From SG8-40 sp963792855 (GTDB taxonomy: Bacteria; Pseudomonadota; Gammaproteobacteria; Burkholderiales; Eutrophovitaceae), in assembly GCA_963792855.1 (NCBI GenBank), contig CAWBXZ010000018.1:1-64000 (forward strand): a DNA stretch of 64,000 nucleotides, written 5' to 3'. Position 1 is the first letter of the stretch; every line of letters starts with the position of its first letter. This document shows positions 8,114 to 17,120 of this stretch, piece after piece. The position numbers and the translations under genes were made by a program. Below the pieces are notes generated by a model, which did no database searches, was not told where the DNA came from, and was given only the letters and a program-made list of their open reading frames with translations.

Positions 8114-9376
8114 TTAACCGGCAACGAGGGGCTTGTCTCTGAACGCGATCGTCACCGGGCTTCCGGTCGGGACCGGCTCGCCGACCGGCGTCAGCCTGCC
8201 GGTTGACTGATCGATGCGGAAATTGATGATGGTGTTGCTGTTCTGGTTGCCGGCGCACAGCAGTATTCCGGACGGGTCGAGTCCGAAGTATCGGGGCGTG
8301 CTGCCCATTGTCGATTGCCAGCCGACGGTAGCGAGCAATCCGCTGCTGCGGTCGACGAAATAGGTGACGATGCTGTTGTGTCCGCGGTTGGACCCGTAAA
8401 CGAAACGGCCGGAAGGATGTACCCAGACTTCGGCCGTCGTGTTGTTTCCGGTAAAGTCGCTCGGCAAGGTCGTAAGGATCTGCAATGGCGTCAACTCCCC
8501 GCGTGCCCGGTCGAACCGATAGGTGGTCATGGTCGAATCGAGTTCGTTGATGGCGTAGACGTACGGCAGCCTGGGGTGAAAATCGACATGGCGTGGACCG
8601 GCACCGTCACGGGTGTCGACGGATGATTTCTCTTCCGCGATCAGCTTGCCGGAAGCCGTGTCGAGACGAAACACGAAAACGCGGTCCAGCCCCTTGTCCG
8701 GAACCAGGATGAAACGGCCGTCGGCGTCGAACGGGTTGTGGTGCGGGTGCGCGCTGGCTTGCTGTGTGCGATGCGGGCCGGGTGTGCCTTCGAGGACGAC
8801 CAGGTCGGTGAGTTGGCCGAGCGCACCGTCCGGCTTTATCGGCATGACGGCGACGCTGCCCGAAGTGTAGTTAGACACCACCAGAAACTGGTTGGACTTG
8901 TCGACGGCAAGGTGTACCGGATTGGTGCCGCCGCATGGTTCGCGGTTGAGCGCACTCAGCTTGCCGTTGGCCAAATTGACGGCATATGCGGAAACATAGT
9001 CCATATCGCCGTGCACGGCGTACAAGAACTTCTGCTCCTGGTCGAAGCACAGGAACGACGGATTGACGACGTCGTCGACCAGTTGCACGGGCGTCCACTT
9101 TGCGGTCGCGGTATCGACACGAAATACGCTGATGCCCTTGCCGTTTCCGCCGCGTTTTTCCGTCGTGTAGCAGCCCACGTATGCGAACAGCGGCCCTGTT
9201 TCCTGCGCGCTTGCGGCGCCGGACCACAGGCTGCCCGTTGCCGCCGCTGCTGCCAGGCCGCCGCCGCGCGTCAGGAAATCCCGGCGCTGCGTTGATTCGA
9301 TCGTGCAGTCGCCGCTGTCGCGGCAGGGGGTCGATGCGTTGTAATCCGGTTTATTCATTGCAAATGCCCAAGCCAT
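8114..9376 (-). CDS. TAT-exported lactonase-family beta-propeller (YbhE/6-phosphogluconolactonase-like)
   Basis: A 420-residue protein with a twin-arginine signal (QRRDFLTRGG then an Ala/Gly-rich hydrophobic stretch ending ASA-QE, about residues 31-58) and a seven-bladed propeller of the cyclic-carboxylate lactonase family: it opens with 'FAYVGCYTTEKRGGNGKGI', and has 'GPGPRHVDFHP'-like and 'PSGRFVYGSNRGHNSI' blade motifs. The family includes E. coli Pgl and periplasmic or secreted lactonases; export makes cytosolic 6-phosphogluconolactonase activity unlikely, so a periplasmic lactone hydrolase is more probable. Start uncertain: the ATG at 9376 or one at 9358; neither has a clear ribosome-binding site and the signal is intact either way. 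It lies 96 bases upstream of gshA in the same direction. Confidence 0.85.
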   Translation of the reverse strand: MAWAFAMNKPDYNASTPCRDSGDCTIESTQRRDFLTRGGGLAAAAATGSLWSGAASAQETGPLFAYVGCYTTEKRGGNGKGISVFRVDTATAKWTPVQLVDDVVNPSFLCFDQEQKFLYAVHGDMDYVSAYAVNLANGKLSALNREPCGGTNPVHLAVDKSNQFLVVSNYTSGSVAVMPIKPDGALGQLTDLVVLEGTPGPHRTQQASAHPHHNPFDADGRFILVPDKGLDRVFVFRLDTASGKLIAEEKSSVDTRDGAGPRHVDFHPRLPYVYAINELDSTMTTYRFDRARGELTPLQILTTLPSDFTGNNTTAEVWVHPSGRFVYGSNRGHNSIVTYFVDRSSGLLATVGWQSTMGSTPRYFGLDPSGILLCAGNQNSNTIINFRIDQSTGRLTPVGEPVPTGSPVTIAFRDKPLVAG

Positions 9377-9780
9377 TGTTGGCCGGAATCGGAAGGATGT
9401 CCGGCAGCCGTCACGATACGCCGCCCACCGTGTAATTCAAGCCGCCGGCCCGGGCATGCGCCACTCTTGCCCGTGACCCGGCCCGGTATAGTACGCACAG
9501 ACTCGCGGATCAGTGCCATGTCAGATCGGTGCCATGTCAGGAGGTCCCTTGCGTTCCGGCAGCGTGCGCCTTGCCACACGGTTAATCGTGACATACGTGA
9601 AATGGGTAAAGTGCGATTGTAGTGTTGTTTCGGGTTGACGCTATAGCGATTGTCCGGTCTGGCCGCATACGGTCGGCCGGGTTGACCCGGGGGCGGCCTG
9701 GCAAGGGCCTGCGGGTGAGGGAAGTTCTTGTTCGTGGAATGCGCGGGGTTGTCGCTGCAGCAATGGCAAGAAGGGGAAGA
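9377..9780. promoter_or_regulatory. Divergent intergenic region with a 12-base direct repeat
   Basis: About 400 bases between the leftward lactonase gene and the rightward GST. GTGCCATGTCAG is present at 9513-9524 and at 9529-9540, a 16-base period, as in tandem regulator half-sites or a local duplication. No convincing gene is seen here. The GST reading frame can be extended upstream to 9622, but that stretch looks non-coding. Confidence 0.45.
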
Positions 9781-10500
9781 ATGATGCGCTATGAACTGTT
9801 TTACTGGCCCGGCATCCAGGGCCGCGGCGAGTTCGTAAGGCTCGCACTCGAGGCTGCCGGCGCGGACTACCTCGACGTGGCCCGTCTTTCGGGGCGTGGC
9901 AAAGGGGTGGATGCGATGCTGAAATTGATGGACGAGAGCGATCGCGAACCGTTTGCCCCGCCGTTTCTTCGCGCTGGCAAGCTTGTCGTTGCCCAGACAG
10001 CGAACATCCTCCATTACCTCGGGCCGCGCCTTGGGCTTGCGCCCAAATCCGAAGCCGGGCGCCTTTGGGCGCACCAGTTGCAGTTGACCGTCACCGATTT
10101 CGTCAGCGAGATACACGATACGCATCACCCGATCGCGTCCTCGCTGTATTACGATCAGCAGCGCCGCGAGGCGCGCGATCGCACGGGATATTTCCTGACA
10201 GAACGCCTGCCCAAATATCTTGGCTACTTCGAGCGGGCAATCGAAAAAAATGCCGGCGGCGGCCACATCGTCGGACGCAAGCTGTCCTACGTGGACCTGT
10301 CGATGTTCCAGCTCATGGCTGGATTGCGCTACGCGTTTCCGAAGTCGATGGCGCGCCGAAAACGCGATGTCCGCCGGCTGGCCGCCTTGCACGACAAGGT
10401 CGAGGCGCATGCAGGTATTGCGTCTTATCTTGCGTCGCAACGGCGCATCGCGTTCAACGAAGACGGCGTGTTTCGCCACTATCCCGAACTGGAAAAATAA
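9781..10500 (+). CDS. Glutathione S-transferase family protein
   Basis: A 239-residue GST. The N-terminal thioredoxin-like domain starts 'YELFYWPGIQGRGEFVRLAL', the pattern of alpha/mu/pi/sigma-like GSTs, with Tyr near the N-terminus as the probable glutathione-activating residue, and a later 'VAQTANILHYLG' corresponding to the glutathione-contacting loop. The all-helical C-terminal domain follows. The start at 9781 (ATGATG) is preceded by AAGGGGAAGA. It conjugates or reduces electrophiles with glutathione; the substrate is unknown. The next gene, a chromate transporter half, starts directly after the stop codon, so the two are probably co-transcribed, which would fit detoxification. Confidence 0.88.
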   Translation: MMRYELFYWPGIQGRGEFVRLALEAAGADYLDVARLSGRGKGVDAMLKLMDESDREPFAPPFLRAGKLVVAQTANILHYLGPRLGLAPKSEAGRLWAHQLQLTVTDFVSEIHDTHHPIASSLYYDQQRREARDRTGYFLTERLPKYLGYFERAIEKNAGGGHIVGRKLSYVDLSMFQLMAGLRYAFPKSMARRKRDVRRLAALHDKVEAHAGIASYLASQRRIAFNEDGVFRHYPELEK

Positions 10501-11118
10501 GTGCACGGCAAGAAGATATCGGTCAGTGACGACGGGGGCGGTGCGAAACAGCCCGTGCCTGAATCGCCGTTGCAGATCTTTCTGGTTTTCACACTGCTCG
10601 CACTGCAGGGATTCGGCGGCGTGATTGCCGTCGCGCAGCGCGTGCTGGTCGAACAGCGGCAATGGCTCACGCGGGACCAGTTCATTGAGATTCTTTCTCT
10701 CGCCCAGGTGCTGCCCGGTCCCAATGTATGCAATGTCGCGCTGATGACCGGAGACAGATTTTTTGGCTGGCGCGGCGCTTTTGCTGCACTTGCCGGAATG
10801 ATGGCCTTGCCGTTGGTGATCGTGCTTGCTGTGGCCGCAGCGTACGCACAGCATGCAACTGATGCGGTCGTGGCTGGTGCATTCCGTGGCATGGGCGCGG
10901 TGGCCGCCGGCCTGATACTCGGCACGGCGCTGAAACTGGCCAGTGCATTGGGCTCGAATCCGATGGGCGTGCGGGTGTGCTGGATTGCCGGCGCGGGTAT
11001 GTTTGTTTCGGTCGCGCTGCTCCGGTTGCCGCTGGTCTGGGTGCTGCTCGCGCTGGGTTCGCTTGCCTGTGTCTTCGCCTGGACCCGGTTGCGCGCCGCT
11101 GGCGTTTCCGAAGACTGA
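10501..11118 (+). CDS. Chromate transporter, N-terminal-type half (CHR family)
   Basis: A ~205-residue membrane protein of the ChrA/CHR family. Seen: 'LQGFGGVIAV' and 'SLAQVLPGPNV', the conserved CHR half-repeat motifs, and about six hydrophobic segments. The family exports chromate or takes up sulfate-like anions. Full-length ChrA has two such halves in one chain; here the second half is a separate gene four bases downstream, the known paired short-chain CHR arrangement. The start is a GTG right after the GST stop; the first ~20 residues are hydrophilic and another start is possible. No chrB regulator is visible. Confidence 0.88.
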   Translation: MHGKKISVSDDGGGAKQPVPESPLQIFLVFTLLALQGFGGVIAVAQRVLVEQRQWLTRDQFIEILSLAQVLPGPNVCNVALMTGDRFFGWRGAFAALAGMMALPLVIVLAVAAAYAQHATDAVVAGAFRGMGAVAAGLILGTALKLASALGSNPMGVRVCWIAGAGMFVSVALLRLPLVWVLLALGSLACVFAWTRLRAAGVSED

Positions 11119-11122
11119 ACCC

Positions 11123-11647
11123 ATGCCAACATCCGACTGGCTGATCCTGCTGGGTCACTTCCTGTTGCTGTCGCTGCTGTCGATAGGCGGTGCCATCACG
11201 GTCGCGTCCGACATGCATCGGGTCATGGTCGACGAGATGGCGTTGATTACCGATGCGCAATTCAGCGCGTCGATTGCCATTGCCCAGGCCTCCCCGGGGC
11301 CGAACGTGCTGTTCGTGGCGGTATTGGGGTATCAGGCCGCCGGCATCGCCGGCGCGGTTGCGATCCTGACCGCGATCATGCTGCCGTCGACCACATTGGC
11401 GCTGGTTGCCGCCCGTTGGGGCCAGGCGCGGCGCCACTGGCTGAGCGTTCGCGCATTCAAGGCAGGGATGGCGCCGCTGGTGGTGGGGCTGTTGCTGGCG
11501 ACGGGATGGATTCTCGCCACATCGATCGAAGGCTGGCGTCACCTCGTGCTGACGGCCATGGCCGCATTGCTGGTCTGGAAGACGCGCCTGCATCTGCTGC
11601 TGATGATTGCGGCGGGCGCGGTGATTGGCGCGATCGGCTGGATTTAG
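11123..11647 (+). CDS. Chromate transporter, C-terminal-type half (CHR family)
   Basis: A 174-residue membrane protein that is the partner of the preceding gene: 'LLSIGGAITVASDM' and 'AIAQASPGPNV' repeat the CHR signature. Four bases separate it from the first half, so translation is likely coupled and the two probably form a heterodimer equal to one full ChrA. The ATG at 11123 was chosen because the upstream in-frame extension overlaps the first half and is not membrane-like. Transported anion is inferred from family only. Confidence 0.88.
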   Translation: MPTSDWLILLGHFLLLSLLSIGGAITVASDMHRVMVDEMALITDAQFSASIAIAQASPGPNVLFVAVLGYQAAGIAGAVAILTAIMLPSTTLALVAARWGQARRHWLSVRAFKAGMAPLVVGLLLATGWILATSIEGWRHLVLTAMAALLVWKTRLHLLLMIAAGAVIGAIGWI

Positions 11648-11827
11648 GATAGAGCAGGAATCCGGAGCCGAGCAGGAATGGCGCCGGGCTGGAATGGGTT
11701 CGGGCCGGCACGGGGTAAACTGCGGGTATTGTGTCGTCGCGGCGCCGGGTTGCGCTCAGTGACCCCGGGGCAGCCGCGGCGCCACGACAATCAACGAACA
11801 CAGCACGTACAAATACAGGGGAATGCA

Positions 11828-12616
11828 ATGACCGCCAAATCCAGTCTTTCGGCAGTTGATTCGACCAGTTTGCGCGCCCGCATCAGCGATGACGAGTGGC
11901 AGGTTCGCTGCGATCTCGCCGCGGCTTATCAACTCGCGGCGCAGTTTCGCTGGACTGACCTGATATTTACGCATTTCACCGCCCGCGTACCCGGCAGCGA
12001 GTACATGCTGATCAATCCTTACGGATTGATGTTCGACGAGATCACCGCCTCGAGTCTGGTAAAGATCGACAAGGACTGTAACGTCATCGAGGATGTCACC
12101 GGCCTCGGCGTCAATCGCGCCGGCTTCGTGATCCACGGTTGCGTGCATTCGGCGCGACCTGAAGTCAACTGCGTCATTCATACGCACACCCGGGCCGGCG
12201 TGGCCGTGTCGGCGCAGAAAAGCGGATTGCTGCCGATCAGCCAGCATTCGTTGCGAACATACGGCATGCTGACCTACCACGACTACGAAGGCATCGCGCT
12301 CGACATGGATGAACGCGACCGGCTGGCCGGCGATCTGGGACCGACCTCCAAGGCGATGATTTTGCGCAACCATGGCTTGCTATCGGTGGGCCAGACCGTC
12401 AGCGAAGCCTTCGAGATCATGTATTACCTGGACACGGCTTGCCAGATTCAGGTCGATGCCATCGCCGGCGGCAAGGCCGAATTACAGTTGATAGGCGAGC
12501 AGGCGGCGAACAAGGGATATCAGCAGTTCCAGGATGAAGGCGGTGCCGAAATCGACCTGTGCTGGAAAGCGATGATGCGCATGCTTGACCGCAGAGGCAT
12601 TTCCTACCGGGTCTGA
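11828..12616 (+). CDS. Class II aldolase/adducin family protein
   Basis: A 262-residue protein of the L-fuculose-1-phosphate aldolase/adducin-head family. Seen: 'LINPYGLMFDEITASSLVKID' (the substrate-phosphate loop), 'VIHTHTRAGVAVS' with the paired zinc-ligand His residues, and 'ILRNHGLLSVG' with the third His. Family members are zinc aldolases or dehydratases; this subgroup, close to alpha-adducin-type bacterial proteins, is often next to CoA and SDR enzymes and its substrate is unknown. The ATG at 11828 has CAGGGGA upstream. It begins a set with the SDR and the enoyl-CoA hydratase downstream, all rightward with gaps of 38 and 55 bases, so a common catabolic operon is likely. Confidence 0.9.
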   Translation: MTAKSSLSAVDSTSLRARISDDEWQVRCDLAAAYQLAAQFRWTDLIFTHFTARVPGSEYMLINPYGLMFDEITASSLVKIDKDCNVIEDVTGLGVNRAGFVIHGCVHSARPEVNCVIHTHTRAGVAVSAQKSGLLPISQHSLRTYGMLTYHDYEGIALDMDERDRLAGDLGPTSKAMILRNHGLLSVGQTVSEAFEIMYYLDTACQIQVDAIAGGKAELQLIGEQAANKGYQQFQDEGGAEIDLCWKAMMRMLDRRGISYRV

Positions 12617-12654
12617 GTTGTTTTTCACTGCCTGAATTCACGCAAAGGGATTCC

Positions 12655-13386
12655 ATGCCGGAACAGGACACCGCATTGATCGTTGGCGCAGGCGCCAGCG
12701 AAGGGCTTGGCGCTGCAGCGGCACGGCGGTTTGCGCGAGAAGGTCTTCACGTCGTCGTCGCCGGCCGTACCGCAGAAAAGGTCGAACGCGTTGCGGAAGA
12801 GATCCGGTCGAGCGGCGGTTCAGCTGAAGCAGTGACCGGAGATGCCGCCATTGAAAGCGATGCCATCCGCTTCGTCGAAACCGCGGAACGCAAGGGACCG
12901 CTGGCACTGGTGCTGCAAAACTCCGGCAGCAATCGTCAGGACTCGTTTCTCGATCTCGCGGCCGCGGACTTCGAAGCGATCTGGCGCGAGCACTGCCTGG
13001 CGGGCTTTCTCACCGGTCGCGAATCAGCACGGCGCATGGTGCCGCGTGGGCGCGGCACGATATTGTTCACCGGGGCATCGGGTTCGCTGCGCGGCAAAGC
13101 GTATTTCGCCGCCTTCGCGGCTGCCAAGGCGGGTCTGCGCGCAGTGTCGCAAAGCATGGCACGCGAATTCGGCCCCAGGGGTATCCACGTCGCGCACGTC
13201 ATCATCGACGGCGGCATATCCGGTTACCGGCTGAAATCGCGCGTGCCCGAACTCGAGAAACAGCGGGGCCCCGATGGCCTCCTGTCCATTGACGCCATTG
13301 CCGAGACGTACTGGCAACTGCATCTGCAGCATCGCAGCGCCTGGACGCTGGAGCAGGACCTGCGGCCCTGGTCGGAGAGTTTCTAA
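12655..13386 (+). CDS. SDR family protein, Tyr-to-Phe active site
   Basis: A 243-residue SDR with an atypical cofactor loop (VGAGASEGLG) and an active site in which 'FAAAKAGL' aligns with 'YSASKAAL': the catalytic Tyr is Phe while Lys is kept. NSGSN replaces NNAG. A ribosome-binding site (AAAGGGA) precedes the ATG. The Phe form is known in a subgroup of SDRs and suggests either a Tyr supplied from elsewhere (there is a Tyr two turns before, in 'KAYFAAF') or a binding role. It lies between the class II aldolase and the enoyl-CoA hydratase genes, in the same direction. Confidence 0.85.
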   Translation: MPEQDTALIVGAGASEGLGAAAARRFAREGLHVVVAGRTAEKVERVAEEIRSSGGSAEAVTGDAAIESDAIRFVETAERKGPLALVLQNSGSNRQDSFLDLAAADFEAIWREHCLAGFLTGRESARRMVPRGRGTILFTGASGSLRGKAYFAAFAAAKAGLRAVSQSMAREFGPRGIHVAHVIIDGGISGYRLKSRVPELEKQRGPDGLLSIDAIAETYWQLHLQHRSAWTLEQDLRPWSESF

Positions 13387-13441
13387 CCGCGTGCAACCGG
13401 TCGCAGGCGACGGGTCAGCACGCATCCGGGAGGACTGAACC

Positions 13442-14224
13442 ATGTCCGAAGAAGTGATTGTCGAAACGCGCGATGGCATACAGACCATACGCTTTAACCG
13501 GCCCGACAAGAAAAACGCGCTTACCCGCGTCATGTACGATTGCATCATCGATGCACTGGTCGCCGGCGATGCATCGGAGCAGGTGAGTGCGCACGTTTTT
13601 CTGGGCGGGCACGGCGTGTTTACCGCGGGCAACGATATCGGCGACTTTGCGCGCCACGACGGCAAAGCGCGCGATCCGGACCGCGGCGCGCCCGGGTTGA
13701 TTCGTCTGTTACCGGTTGTCAGAAAACCGATGATTGCCGCGGTAGACGGCCTCGCCGTCGGCATCGGCACCACCATGCTGTTTCATTGCGACCTGGTATA
13801 TGCCACCCCAAGCGTCAGCCTGCGCACGCCGTTTCTGGATCTGGGCATCGTGCCGGAAGCGGGGTCGAGCTTGCTCGCGCCGTTGCGCATGGGGCCGCAG
13901 CGCGCGTTCGAACTGCTGTGTCTGGGCGAGCCGTTTGGCGCCGAGCGCGCGCGAGAGGCCGGCCTGGTCAACCGGATAGTGCCTGCGGACGAACTCGAAG
14001 CGGTGGCCTTGCAGGCGGCAGCGCGACTGGCAGCAAAGCCGCCCGGCGCATTGGCGGCGGCGCGCAGACTGCTGCGCGGCGACCCTTCCGCAATACTGGC
14101 GCAGATCGAAAAAGAAACGGCAGTGTTCGCCGAGCGCTTGTCTTCGGAGGAGGCGAAGGAAGCGTTCAGCGCATTTCTGGAAAAACGCAAGCCGGATTTT
14201 TCGCGTTTTCGACCCGGCGCCTGA
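13442..14224 (+). CDS. Enoyl-CoA hydratase/isomerase family protein
   Basis: A 260-residue crotonase-fold enzyme. Seen: 'IRFNRPDKKNAL' at the N-terminus, the CoA/oxyanion stretch 'GHGVFTAGNDIGDF', 'AAVDGLAVGIGTTM' forming the second oxyanion contact, and 'PFLDLGIVPEAGSS' containing a Glu in the position of the catalytic acid. It hydrates or isomerises an enoyl-CoA in the cytosol; the exact acyl chain is unknown. The ATG is preceded by GGGAGGA. It is the last of the aldolase/SDR/hydratase group and converges with the large CoA-transferase gene, which would supply CoA-activated substrates. Confidence 0.92.
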   Translation: MSEEVIVETRDGIQTIRFNRPDKKNALTRVMYDCIIDALVAGDASEQVSAHVFLGGHGVFTAGNDIGDFARHDGKARDPDRGAPGLIRLLPVVRKPMIAAVDGLAVGIGTTMLFHCDLVYATPSVSLRTPFLDLGIVPEAGSSLLAPLRMGPQRAFELLCLGEPFGAERAREAGLVNRIVPADELEAVALQAAARLAAKPPGALAAARRLLRGDPSAILAQIEKETAVFAERLSSEEAKEAFSAFLEKRKPDFSRFRPGA

Positions 14225-14359
14225 CGCTTTTCCGGAGGCGGGATTCCCGGCCGGAAAGCCGGAATCGTCCGTTACGCGCAGCCGATCCGGAGCCGGCGCA
14301 CATCAGGGCGAAGTTGAAATCCTGCCGGTCACCGTGGCTTGCAACCGGGGTAACGCGCA

Positions 14360-16864
14360 TCAGTGTGGCAGATAATGGCGCAGCAGCTTCCAGCCGGTCT
14401 GGGCGGCACCGCTCCTGACGAGATCATCGATCTGCGCTTCGGTGCAGCCTGCTGCCCGCAACACTTCGAGGGTATGCGCGCCCGGAGCGGGTGCAGGCTG
14501 CAGAGCCCTCACCGCCGATAGCGCCGGTCGTATCCAGGTCGCCAGCGGCAGCGTGGTCGGATAGCCGGATGGATGCGCGCCGCGGCGCAAACGAAATGAC
14601 CCGTTCGGCATCGTGTCGCTGCCGGCGGACGTTTCGTCAACGGTATGTTTGTCGCGCAATTGCGCCAGCGTCTGCACGGCGATCGCCCCCGCGCCCGGCA
14701 GCGGCGCGAGCCGCTCGTGCAATTCTGCCATCGTAAGCGCCTGCAACCGCTCGGCGATCGCCTGTTGCGAAACCGATGCCGCCCCGATTGTTTCCGCCAG
14801 CTTGTAACCGTCGCCGGGCCGGCAACCGACGAATGCCCACCCGTCGCGGAGCTTGTACAGGCTTTGTTCGCAGCCGTCGCCACGCGCCTGCTGTCCGGAG
14901 GGAATATTCTGCTCCGACTTTGCATGACGCGTCATGAACGGGAACTGCACCAGTTGCGCACCCATCGCGAGCGACGTACGCACATGGCAGCCGCCGTCGC
15001 CGCGTTCGCGGGCAAACAGTGCCTGGGCGATTCCAAGGGTGGCGCAAAAACCCGTCATGTAGTCTACGCAAGACGCAATGCCATGCAGGGCCGGTTTGTC
15101 CGGCTGGCCGTAGCGGGCCATGATGCCGGAGGCGGCTTGCAGCACCGGATCGAATGCAGGGTCGTCCTTGTACGCACCACCCTCGCTGCCGCCCCAGGCA
15201 CTGACCTGGCAGGAAATGATGTCCGGGTTGATGGCGGCGAGCTGCTCGTGCGCAATGCCGAGTGAGCGCGCTGAGCGGTCGAGAAAATTGTGCAAAACCA
15301 CGTCGGTTTTTCGCACCAGCCGTGCCAATGCCTCGCGCCCTGATTCGGTTTTCAGGTCGAGAATGATGGCGCGCTTGCCCTGATTGACCTCGACGCCGAA
15401 CCACATGGTGTTGCGCGGGCCGGCTTGCGGTGCCGGAGGATCAATGCGAATGACATCGGCGCCGTGTTCAGCAAGCGTTCGCCCGGCGGCCGGACCCGCG
15501 ACGACATTCGACAGGTCCAGCACACGGATGCCTTGCAACATGCTCGCGGCCGTGGATCGGGCGGGCGGATCCTGCGTGCGCGCAGCGCCCGGCCATTCGA
15601 AGCTTTCCGTTTGCCGGCGTGGGCGAAGCCGCGGCGAGCGGAGTGCATCGCCTTCGAGCGAAACGAACCGGCCGGGCATGCGCACCGGACCGACGACCGG
15701 GTCTTCGAGATCGGTAGTTACCCCGGCTTCAGTGAGTCGTGATTCGGCAAGCCACTCCGCGTCGGTCTGTACCACCGTGGCCGGGACGTTGGCGTCGCGT
15801 AACAGAGACTCCCACTCCTTGCCGGGCCGCGTTCTGATGCTGGCGGAAACGAGTTCAAGCACGCGATTGCGCCATTGCGGCGAGAGCTCGCCGCCGTTGT
15901 AGATATTGTTTCCCGCGCCGCTTTCGCTGTAGGGGTTATCGGCGATCATGCCTTCGGCAATGACCCGGTCATAGACTCCGACCGTCTGGAGGAATGCACG
16001 GGTCTGGTAGACGTGATCCATCGCGCAGATGAACAGAATGCGGCCGTCGGCGCACTCGTAGAAATTAAGCCCCGGCATGGCCCTGCTCTTCAGATAACCG
16101 CTGATGGCCGCAATGTGTTCATCGCTGAGGTGTTCGCGCAGGTCGCGCAGCATCGGAAACACCGTGTGCATCATGGTGTCATCGAGCGGCGGAAAATTGT
16201 ATCGGGGCGGTTGCCCTTCGATCCGGATAATCAGCAGCGCCATTGCCGACATCACGGCATCGGCCAATGGCACCTCGAATCGTTGCCCGTGTCCGCTGCG
16301 CTGTCGGTGAAACAGTCCCATTGACGCTGTCACTGCGCCGAGTATGCCGCCGTAGGCGGAGGCCATCGGTATCGCCGAATACACCGGGTCTCCGCCAATG
16401 AGCGGCACGAGCGGTGGAATATCCGTGTACACGCCGGCAGCCGCGTTGATGCACCCCTCCCAGGCGGGGAGTTGCTGATGTTCGTCGCCGGCGGCGAATC
16501 CCGGCAACGAGACGTAAACGAGCTTGCCAGGCCGGCCGATGCTGACGTAGTCGACCCCGAGCCGTTCGGCTGCCCCCGGGCGCATGTTCTCGAACACAAC
16601 ATCGCTGCCGGCCAGCAGGTCGCGCACCCGCGCTTTCGTTGCGGTATCACGAAGGTCGGCCTCCAGCAGGCGTTTGCCGCGGTCGAGCAAGGGATCACAC
16701 GGGTGAGCAGCACGCCCGGGGCGGACAATTTCGATCACGTCCGCGCCCTGTTCTGCGAGTAGCATCGCGGCAACACGGCTTGCCCAACCTGAGCCGACGT
16801 TAACCACGCGCACATCGCGCAGGGGAGCGGTTTTGTTGTTTGTGCCTGCGTTGTTCGTCGCCAT
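14360..16864 (-). CDS. CaiB/BaiF-type CoA-transferase, tandem two-domain fusion
   Basis: An 834-residue protein, twice the length of a class III (Frc/CaiB) CoA-transferase. Domain 1 (about 12-415) and domain 2 (about 442-830) each begin with a GxRVLDL/DVRVVNV-type strand and an 'LAEQGADVI' or 'LAEHGADVI' helix. Domain 1 keeps the catalytic Asp in 'VPLADAVM' (Asp202). In domain 2 the same place reads 'RTSLAMGAQL', with Met for Asp, so only one thioester-forming site per chain is expected. Class III enzymes work as interlocked dimers of two identical chains; the fusion probably forms that dimer within one polypeptide. It converges with the enoyl-CoA hydratase gene, pointing to activation of a carboxylic acid for beta-oxidation-like steps. 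Substrate unknown. Confidence 0.92.
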   Translation of the reverse strand: MATNNAGTNNKTAPLRDVRVVNVGSGWASRVAAMLLAEQGADVIEIVRPGRAAHPCDPLLDRGKRLLEADLRDTATKARVRDLLAGSDVVFENMRPGAAERLGVDYVSIGRPGKLVYVSLPGFAAGDEHQQLPAWEGCINAAAGVYTDIPPLVPLIGGDPVYSAIPMASAYGGILGAVTASMGLFHRQRSGHGQRFEVPLADAVMSAMALLIIRIEGQPPRYNFPPLDDTMMHTVFPMLRDLREHLSDEHIAAISGYLKSRAMPGLNFYECADGRILFICAMDHVYQTRAFLQTVGVYDRVIAEGMIADNPYSESGAGNNIYNGGELSPQWRNRVLELVSASIRTRPGKEWESLLRDANVPATVVQTDAEWLAESRLTEAGVTTDLEDPVVGPVRMPGRFVSLEGDALRSPRLRPRRQTESFEWPGAARTQDPPARSTAASMLQGIRVLDLSNVVAGPAAGRTLAEHGADVIRIDPPAPQAGPRNTMWFGVEVNQGKRAIILDLKTESGREALARLVRKTDVVLHNFLDRSARSLGIAHEQLAAINPDIISCQVSAWGGSEGGAYKDDPAFDPVLQAASGIMARYGQPDKPALHGIASCVDYMTGFCATLGIAQALFARERGDGGCHVRTSLAMGAQLVQFPFMTRHAKSEQNIPSGQQARGDGCEQSLYKLRDGWAFVGCRPGDGYKLAETIGAASVSQQAIAERLQALTMAELHERLAPLPGAGAIAVQTLAQLRDKHTVDETSAGSDTMPNGSFRLRRGAHPSGYPTTLPLATWIRPALSAVRALQPAPAPGAHTLEVLRAAGCTEAQIDDLVRSGAAQTGWKLLRHYLPH

Positions 16865-17120
16865 CTGTACCAGTTCCCGGTTACGTTGATCTCATTGTGT
16901 TGCCGTGCCCTTGCGCGACGGTGACAATAAACCGGTGCGCCGTCAATAATCGCCGGAAAGGAACCCGGCGTCCGCCTATCCGCCATGGGGTTATTATGAA
17001 CCCGGGGCGGCAAGGTGCCGGTACCGACATTGGTGCTTGCAACTGCTGTGGCGTATCGGGTTCCGGTCGATCTGCCGGTCGCTTCGGACAGGGATGAGCT
17101 GAGTGGGACTGCGGGGTTGG

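Noticed and set aside
9355..11124. A 589-residue leftward open frame
   Set aside because: It lies antisense to the GST and chromate transporter genes, is rich in Arg/His/Gln and has no recognisable domain; it is a shadow of high-GC coding DNA.
14240..14270. Hairpin GATTC-CGGC/GCCG-GAATC between convergent genes
   Set aside because: The stem has a bulge and no T-run; too weak to call a terminator.
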